16,958 nt of DNA, taken from CBDHHC01 sp050633205 (lineage in GTDB: Bacteria > Pseudomonadota > Alphaproteobacteria > Rhizobiales > CBDHHC01). A program made the position numbers and the translations under genes. The DNA is taken from contig JBOEGA010000071.1 of the NCBI GenBank assembly GCA_050633205.1, forward strand, positions 1 through 16,958. The letters run 5' to 3'. The notes below the pieces were generated by a model, which worked only from the letters and a program-made list of their open reading frames with translations, had not been told where the DNA came from and ran no database searches. How positions within the stretch are numbered: the stretch's first letter is position 1; each line of letters begins with the position of its first letter. Below, in pieces: positions 12,814 through 16,958 of this stretch.

Positions 12814-13986
12814 TTGTCAAGAGAGTCGATTGAAATTTTGATTGTAGCACTTTTTGGTGCTATTATTACTATAGCAGCTAATTTTGCTGTTTTGGAATCT
12901 TCAATTTTTTTAGTTTTAGCCATTTTTCTTTTAAGTTTTATTTTGCTTCCACGCATTATTGCGTACTACTTTAATTGGGTCGTCATAGGTGGTCCTTCTA
13001 TATATATTGAGCTTCATAGCCAAGCATCACATCCCCATATTGCGCTGACAGCAATTTGGCCTTCATTTTGGAAAAAGAACTTATGCATCAGAGGACGCTC
13101 ATACCGTCTAAATGATAAATCGTTAGCTCTTAGAGGGACTTGGCAATCTGATCACGCTCATTTTAAAAACTTTGGATCATCAGGAAAAGAACTATACTAT
13201 TTCTATTCTGGTTTCGAAACACCTTTTACTCCCAGTGCACAAACTGTTCCTGACGGGATGACATCATTTCGAATTAATGATAGTGGTGATGGCACTGGTT
13301 TTTTTATCAATAAGGTTGATGATGCATCAATACTAAAAAAGACAGACCTGCATATAACAAAATTAACCAAGTCCAATTTAAATGCACTGTGTTCAGCAGA
13401 GGAAAAAATTGTTTTCTCTCGATGGGGAGATATATCTGACGAGCAATTTGACAAATTTAAAAAGCAAGTAGAATTGTCCTTGCATGACAATGAGAAGTTA
13501 TCTGAGTTGTTTGGAATAACAGTATCTGCATATATAAGTGGAATACTACAGAAGCTTGATCACACAGATATTACCCAAGGCCATCGGGGTAAGAAAGAAG
13601 AGAATATCTTAATTAAGCTGCAAAATCTCATAAGCAATTGTGATGCAAGGTATTCGGGTTTCCATGTGTCTTCGTGTATAGTAACTAACAGTGGTGAACA
13701 ATATTTTGGAGTTAATCTAGAGAACGCTTCTTATCCTGCTGGAATTTGTGCAGAGTCAAGCGCTATAGCAAAAATGGTATCTGATATTGGTCCCAGTCCT
13801 ATTTCAGAGGTGTATGTTTACTCTCCCCAAAATGATGGTAGTCTCTGTCCATGTGGTATTTGTTTGCAGAGAATTTCAGAGTATGCAACATCAGATACAA
13901 GTATCATCGTCATTTCAGATGATTCTACCACGTTAAGGGAGCCCCTCAAAGCATTAATGGGTAGACAATTCAAGTTAAGTACCTGA
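12814..13986 (+). CDS. Membrane-anchored protein with C-terminal cytidine deaminase domain
   Basis: A 390-aa protein in three parts. Two membrane helices lie at about 7-24 and 29-50. A beta-rich, otherwise unknown region follows at about 58-190, then a helical linker. The C-terminal 265-390 is a clear CDA fold: NLENASY (ribose binding) at 301-307, CAE at 312-314 (Zn ligand C312, proton shuttle E314), and PCGIC at 346-350 (Zn ligands C347 and C350). This is the tetrameric CDA type, and all catalytic residues are intact. The start is TTG 12814 after GGGAAGAG; an in-frame stop at 12772 excludes a longer protein. The 2TM plus beta-rich layout recalls Cap15-like (S2TMbeta) immune effectors, but this is inference. 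The upstream radical SAM gene is the likely partner. The codon bias is AT-rich. Confidence 0.87.
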   Translation: MSRESIEILIVALFGAIITIAANFAVLESSIFLVLAIFLLSFILLPRIIAYYFNWVVIGGPSIYIELHSQASHPHIALTAIWPSFWKKNLCIRGRSYRLNDKSLALRGTWQSDHAHFKNFGSSGKELYYFYSGFETPFTPSAQTVPDGMTSFRINDSGDGTGFFINKVDDASILKKTDLHITKLTKSNLNALCSAEEKIVFSRWGDISDEQFDKFKKQVELSLHDNEKLSELFGITVSAYISGILQKLDHTDITQGHRGKKEENILIKLQNLISNCDARYSGFHVSSCIVTNSGEQYFGVNLENASYPAGICAESSAIAKMVSDIGPSPISEVYVYSPQNDGSLCPCGICLQRISEYATSDTSIIVISDDSTTLREPLKALMGRQFKLST

Positions 13987-14152
13987 TACAAGCTGAGCTT
14001 ATTAAAATAGTTTATGCTTTACCCCATCAGCGCCAGTTAGTATGTTTAGCATCTTTGTTCCTCCATTTTGACGGATTACTATGTTCAAGCAGAAAGAGTA
14101 TTCTTATATACACTTACCACTAAAGAGCGTTATTTAATCACAGCGTATGAAA

Positions 14153-14353
14153 CTACCTTTTTTGAAAACGGACAGAATTTTTAAAAAAGGCGCATCTTTC
14201 ATTGGGGAACGTATTCTTATCGAAATAAGGTTCAAAAAAAGCTTTCGGTTCCAGCTGTTTTGGATAGTTATTCATATAATTTTTTGTAAATTCAATTTTA
14301 AATATACTTTGTCCAGCACCATTTCCCTGGCCTGAAGCTGGCGTTCTGAACAT
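14153..14353 (-). CDS. Doubtful 66-aa ORF
   Basis: Unrecognised. From ATG 14353 the product reads MFRTPASGQGNGAGQSIFKI and continues through FTKNYMNNYPKQLEPKAFFE to a basic end. The composition (Asn, Lys, Phe, Pro) is plausible for a real small protein or a fragment. GGGGG at 14366-14370 lies 12 nt before the ATG, which is only moderately suitable. The opposite-strand frame over the same place is hydrophobic and less protein-like. No neighbour suggests a function. Confidence 0.3.
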   Translation of the reverse strand: MFRTPASGQGNGAGQSIFKIEFTKNYMNNYPKQLEPKAFFEPYFDKNTFPNERCAFFKNSVRFQKR

Positions 14354-14590
14354 GATATTGATCAACCCCCAATCTTTATTCCAGTTTTAAACGGGCCAGC
14401 CTTGGTCAGCAGGTCACAAGTAACACAGTCACCTCAATACTCACAATTTTATTAATCCAGACTGAAGCGGAAATATATACAAATGTTAGACCATAGAGAA
14501 TTCTAACTAATCCACTCTGTGCTGGGTATATACATCGCTTACATTAGGAAGTGCACACTCTTAATGTCATGACACACCAACTGTATTTAC

Positions 14591-14643
14591 TACGCAGAAA
14601 TACGCAATATCTTACTTCCAGCTGGTAGCTATTTGGTAGCTAT
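14591..14643. repeat. Direct repeats next to the tRNA-Thr 3' end (possible integrase arm sites)
   Basis: TACGCA occurs at 14591-14596 and 14601-14606, and TGGTAGCTAT at 14623-14632 and 14634-14643. The spacings are 10 and 11 bp, close to one helical turn. They lie 47-100 bp beyond the CCA end of tRNA-Thr, where an element that uses the tRNA 3' end as attB would carry its integrase arm sites. Confidence 0.5.
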
Positions 14644-14663
14644 AGTATTTTAGGGAAAATTTA

Positions 14664-14687
14664 AAAATCAGCTAAGTCATTGATTTT
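14664..14687 (-). terminator. Possible terminator of tRNA-Thr
   Basis: On the minus strand AAAATCA (14687-14681) can pair with TGATTTT (14670-14664), followed by T-rich sequence. The 7-bp stem is weak and AT-rich, but it lies immediately after the tRNA CCA end, where a terminator is expected. Confidence 0.4.
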
Positions 14688-14689
14688 AA

Positions 14690-14765
14690 TGGTGCCGGTT
14701 GAGAGATTCGAACTCCCGACCTACTGATTACAAATCAGCCGCTCTACCAACTGAGCTAAACCGGC
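14690..14765 (-). tRNA. tRNA-Thr (anticodon TGT)
   Basis: The 76-nt gene folds as a normal tRNA. The acceptor arms GCCGGTT and AACCGGC pair fully. The D-arm TAGCTCAGTTGGTAGAGC and T-arm GGGAGTTCGAATCTCTC are standard. The anticodon loop TTTGTAA places TGT at 14730-14732, and CCA is encoded (14690-14692). It lies at the border between AT-rich accessory DNA and what looks like core chromosome, a common integration site for mobile islands. Confidence 0.95.
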
Positions 14766-15105
14766 ATATGTTTATGAAGTGTGCCGCACCGAAGTATCGT
14801 GCGGTGAGGAGGTACATACCATAAAAATTCGTATGTTCAATCCCCTAAAGTGAATTTTTTTAACTTTTTTTTACAAATCGGAAAATGCTGCATTTTTACC
14901 ACCATAGAGATATGTGCTGGCAAAGCTCAACTGACAATGAACAAAAACCATATCAATTGTTCATCTTACATTCAGGTCACCCGGGTATAGTATTAATCAA
15001 CGCTCAGAAATTCACCGACGAACAAACATACTGGTTAATACAAAGATAAAACAGTAGACTAGATGTGTAGGTGAAACCGATTCATTCGGAATGAAAGGTC
15101 TAGGT
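14766..15105. other. Intergenic region between tRNA-Thr and the secreted-protein gene
   Basis: Divergent control region for tRNA-Thr (minus) and the gene at 15106 (plus). It contains a strong stem-loop at 14784-14804 (CCGCAC/GTGCGG with a bulge and an inner GA/TC pair) on the 5' side of the tRNA, which could affect processing or end an upstream transcript. GTTCATCTTACATTC near 14960 is a one-mismatch LexA-like site and is not called. No gene is seen. Confidence 0.45.
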
Positions 15106-15405
15106 ATGAAACAGTTTGGTAAAATAGCTCTTGCACTGGTTTTCACATTTTCCGTGCTGGCTACTACATTTCAACCTGCTGAAGCTGGCAGAAAAGGCCG
15201 TGCAATAGCAGGCGGTATTCTTGGAGCAATTGCTATTGGCATTATCGCTAATGAAGCTTCCAAAGACTACTATGAAGAAGATGAAGGTCGTTGTTACAAA
15301 GGTCGTAAGGTTTGTAAAGAAAAACGCGTTTGCTGGGAAAACAGATACGGCGATGAGCGTTGCAAATGGAAGACCAAATGCTACCGCCCGATGATTTGCG
15401 ACTAG
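15106..15405 (+). CDS. Small secreted Cys-rich protein with glycine-zipper segment
   Basis: A 99-aa protein with a classical signal peptide: MKQFGK, the hydrophobic run IALALVFTFSVLATTF, and a probable cleavage after QPAEA. The mature part starts with a small-residue hydrophobic segment (AIAGGILGAIAIGIIA) like a glycine zipper, suggesting membrane or oligomer contacts. An acidic YYEEDEG stretch follows, then a basic domain with six cysteines that could form three disulfides in the periplasm. ATG 15106 is preferred over 15091 because AAAGG lies 7 nt before it. No family is recognised. It is a single-gene unit closed by a strong terminator. Confidence 0.75.
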   Translation: MKQFGKIALALVFTFSVLATTFQPAEAGRKGRAIAGGILGAIAIGIIANEASKDYYEEDEGRCYKGRKVCKEKRVCWENRYGDERCKWKTKCYRPMICD

Positions 15406-15508
15406 CATAAACAGTTTAAGCTGAACCTGATAATACAGTTGGTCAGGTCAGCAGATTTGGGAGCGATGGGCAACATGCCCAATCGCGAGCTGCTTGGACG
15501 GCAGTTGG

Positions 15509-15544
15509 GGGTTACACGGCTTGCCGTGTAACCCTTTCTTTTTT
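15509..15544 (+). terminator. Strong intrinsic terminator after the secreted-protein gene
   Basis: A 12-bp GC-rich stem GGGTTACACGGC/GCCGTGTAACCC with a tight loop is followed by TTTCTTTTTT. This is a textbook Rho-independent terminator for the plus strand. It lies just beyond the 3' end of the convergent rlmB gene (15550), and also forms a stem in that transcript, without a T-run on that strand. Confidence 0.9.
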
Positions 15545-15549
15545 GTGAA

Positions 15550-16344
15550 TTACTTCATAGTCATATGAACACTATGCAACGCAACAGCAGCTGCATTTGA
15601 GACATTCAGGCTTCTAAGACTCGAAGCCGTCTTGATCCGGACAATCTGGTCACAGTTCTCCTTGCTGAGCCTCCTTAGCCCTTTGCCTTCTGCCCCCAAA
15701 ACAAGTGCCGTAGGCCCCGTATGCTCAATATCTTCAAGACAGGCTTCACCTTCACCATCAAGGCCAAGTCGCCAGTATCCCGCCTGCCCAAGCTCTTCAA
15801 GCGCCCGGCTTAAGTTTCCAACCAGACAGACCGGTACATGTTCAAGACCCCCACTCGCGGTTTTTGCCAGCACCCCGGCAAGCGGCGGGCTGTTACGTGC
15901 AGTCATTACAAGCGCCCCGACACCAAAAGCCGCCGCAGAACGGATAATCGCGCCCACATTATGCGGGTCGGTAACCTGATCCAGAACAAGAATTGGCGAT
16001 CGCCCGTCAAGCTCGTCAAGCTCAAGCAGCGGCAGAGGGTCAACCTCAAGCAGAACCCCCTGATGCACCACATCCGGTCCAAGCACCTTATCCAGCTCTT
16101 TTATATCGACCACGTCCGCAGAAATTTTACGCTCCCCCAGAAAGCTCTGTAGTTTTATTGCTGCATTACGACTCGCACGGACACGATGTATAACCCTGTC
16201 AGGATTCTCCAGCGCAGCCTGCACACTATGCATCCCGTAAATAAACTTGTCTGAGGGCCTTGGTTGATCTGACGCACCTTTTTTAGGTGGCTGCTTCGAA
16301 CGCGATTTATGTTTCTTCTTGTTAAAAGAATCTCTGGTAGGCAT
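15550..16344 (-). CDS. rlmB: 23S rRNA (guanosine-2'-O-)-methyltransferase RlmB (TrmH family)
   Basis: A 264-aa SPOUT methyltransferase expected to 2'-O-methylate G2251 (E. coli numbering) of 23S rRNA with SAM. A basic N-terminal tail (about 1-30) precedes the substrate-binding domain starting FIYGMHSVQAAL. The knotted catalytic domain shows all three motifs: DPHNVGAIIRSAAAFG near 125 (catalytic Arg), LVLGAEGKGL near 215, and SLNVSNAAAVAL near 245. The length is normal. SD GGAAAA precedes the ATG at 16344. It diverges from the tRNA-Tyr/tRNA-Gly/tuf unit. Other TrmH-family members look similar, but the N-terminal domain and context favour RlmB. Confidence 0.92.
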   Translation of the reverse strand: MPTRDSFNKKKHKSRSKQPPKKGASDQPRPSDKFIYGMHSVQAALENPDRVIHRVRASRNAAIKLQSFLGERKISADVVDIKELDKVLGPDVVHQGVLLEVDPLPLLELDELDGRSPILVLDQVTDPHNVGAIIRSAAAFGVGALVMTARNSPPLAGVLAKTASGGLEHVPVCLVGNLSRALEELGQAGYWRLGLDGEGEACLEDIEHTGPTALVLGAEGKGLRRLSKENCDQIVRIKTASSLRSLNVSNAAAVALHSVHMTMK

Positions 16345-16444
16345 AAATTTTCCAAATTTCGTGCTAAATTGAGTACATTATGCAACTGATATCACAGTGA
16401 AACATGAGTTTGCAGAAGTTTTTTAAAAATGTTCATATTTTCAA

Positions 16445-16473
16445 TTGACATCCGCGTCTCACCTGAGCATAAA
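16445..16473 (+). promoter_or_regulatory. Likely promoter of the tRNA-Tyr/tRNA-Gly/tuf unit
   Basis: A consensus TTGACA at 16445-16450 and CATAAA at 16468-16473 are separated by 17 bp, followed by a GC-rich discriminator typical of stringently controlled stable-RNA promoters. The tRNA-Tyr gene starts about 60 bp downstream. Confidence 0.65.
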
Positions 16474-16536
16474 CGGGGCCTTGGCTCCTACTACTGAGTG
16501 GGGCGGTTGTCTATTGTATATATCCTGACGTGTTAC

Positions 16537-16621
16537 GGAGGAGTGCCCGAGTGGCTAAAGGGGGCGGACTGTAAATCCGCTGGCTATGCCTACGTTGGTT
16601 CGAATCCAACCTCCTCCACCA
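16537..16621 (+). tRNA. tRNA-Tyr (anticodon GTA)
   Basis: An 85-nt class II tRNA with a long variable arm. The acceptor arms GGAGGAG/CTCCTCC pair fully. The anticodon stem GCGGA/TCCGC surrounds loop CTGTAAA with GTA at 16571-16573. The T-loop GGTTCGAATCC and encoded CCA (16619-16621) are present. Confidence 0.97.
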
Positions 16622-16658
16622 TTTAACGATGGTTCTGTACACGTTTAAGGTCGTCAAG

Positions 16659-16732
16659 GCGGGTGTAGCTCAATGGTAGAGCAACAGCCTTCCAAGCTGA
16701 AGATGAGGGTTCGATTCCCTTCACCCGCTCCA
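16659..16732 (+). tRNA. tRNA-Gly (anticodon TCC)
   Basis: A 74-nt tRNA. The acceptor arms GCGGGTG/CACCCGC pair fully, the anticodon loop CTTCCAA gives TCC at 16691-16693, the T-arm GGGTTCGATTCCC is standard, and CCA is encoded (16730-16732). It lies 37 bp after tRNA-Tyr, probably on the same transcript. Confidence 0.97.
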
Positions 16733-16736
16733 GTTC

Positions 16737-16759
16737 GTATCCAATATAATTTTGGATAC
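16737..16759 (+). other. Stem-loop after tRNA-Gly
   Basis: GTATCCAA and TTGGATAC form an 8-bp perfect stem with a 7-nt loop, 4 nt after the CCA of tRNA-Gly. There is no T-run, so a role as processing signal or partial terminator between tRNAs and tuf is more likely than full termination. Confidence 0.5.
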
Positions 16760-16936
16760 TTGCAAACGCCCTTAAACCTGATGGATCTCCCTTAAGACGA
16801 TCGAATAGTCATAAAGTTGTGATATCCCGTTTCTATATATTACGGCGTGATATCAAAGACTTAACATTATTTAACTGTGCTACCTCTCATACCGGGAGCC
16901 GCATGGACGAAACTAGGAGAGAGTGCGAGGCGCACC

Positions 16937-16958
16937 ATGGCTAAAGAAAAATTTGAGC
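16937..16958 (+). CDS. tuf: Elongation factor Tu, first codons only
   Basis: The window ends 22 bases into this gene. The seven visible residues, MAKEKFE, match the usual alphaproteobacterial EF-Tu start, and the position behind tRNA-Tyr and tRNA-Gly is the classic tuf neighbourhood. GAGG at 16927-16930 serves as SD. The roughly 200-nt leader contains two copies of GTGATATC (16819-16826 and 16847-16854). The rest of the gene cannot be assessed. Confidence 0.8.

Larger units (their letters stand above)
13987..14689. other. AT-rich spacer between the deaminase gene and tRNA-Thr
   Basis: About 700 bp without a firm gene. A minus-strand frame at 14153-14353 is possible and is listed separately. 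Near the tRNA end it holds two pairs of direct repeats (14591-14610 and 14623-14643). No intrinsic terminator with a T-run follows the deaminase gene. Confidence 0.45.

Noticed and set aside
14147..14335. 62-aa hydrophobic plus-strand ORF
   Set aside because: It is the antisense of a slightly more protein-like minus-strand frame and has no SD; likely a shadow.
14960..14974. LexA-like GTTC-N7-ATTC upstream of the secreted-protein gene
   Set aside because: It has one mismatch in a half-site and lies about 130 bp from the start codon; too weak to call next to two perfect sites elsewhere.

Overview
The window looks like part of an alphaproteobacterial chromosome. The main evidence is a complete imuA-imuB-dnaE2 mutagenesis cassette whose promoter carries the direct-repeat LexA box GAAC-N7-GAAC typical of Alphaproteobacteria. 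An rlmB, tRNA-Tyr, tRNA-Gly, tuf block at the right end agrees. Base composition varies from moderate GC in the imu genes to clearly AT-rich in the flanking accessory stretches. I cannot name a genus.

Layout from the left: (1) 1-480 is intergenic with one doubtful ORF and HipB-type operators. (2) 526-1994 is a hipBA toxin-antitoxin operon. (3) 1995-3850 is mostly non-coding and highly structured. It holds a short AlpA/excisionase-like gene at 2577 under what looks like a second LexA box, a cluster of strong palindromes, spaced GTGCAC motifs, and seven copies of CCCCGTCCA that resemble origin iterons. (4) 3854-5258 on the minus strand holds a second AlpA-like protein and a three-gene operon of unknown proteins, one only 54 aa. 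A divergent XRE regulator follows at 5406, with palindromic operators between. (5) 5749-11412 holds a small unknown ORF and then the SOS translesion cassette imuA, imuB, dnaE2, with overlapping reading frames. (6) 11413-14690 is AT-rich and holds a two-gene cassette: a radical SAM enzyme with a degenerate SPASM-like tail, and a membrane-anchored protein ending in a cytidine deaminase domain. (7) 14690-16958 looks like core chromosome: tRNA-Thr, a small secreted Cys-rich protein, rlmB, tRNA-Tyr, tRNA-Gly and the first codons of tuf.

The boundary at tRNA-Thr is informative. The DNA just beyond the 3' end of the tRNA carries paired direct repeats (TGGTAGCTAT twice, TACGCA twice) that look like integrase arm sites. 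Some or all of the DNA to the left may therefore be an island integrated at tRNA-Thr. No integrase or second att copy lies in the window, so this remains an inference.

The most unusual item is the radical SAM plus 2TM/beta-rich/cytidine-deaminase pair, which has the hallmarks of a defence cassette at an island end: AT-rich, tRNA-proximal, a nucleotide-active enzyme and a membrane-bound protein. The second is the SOS box in front of the AlpA-like gene, which may couple element mobilisation to the same DNA-damage signal that drives imuA-imuB-dnaE2.
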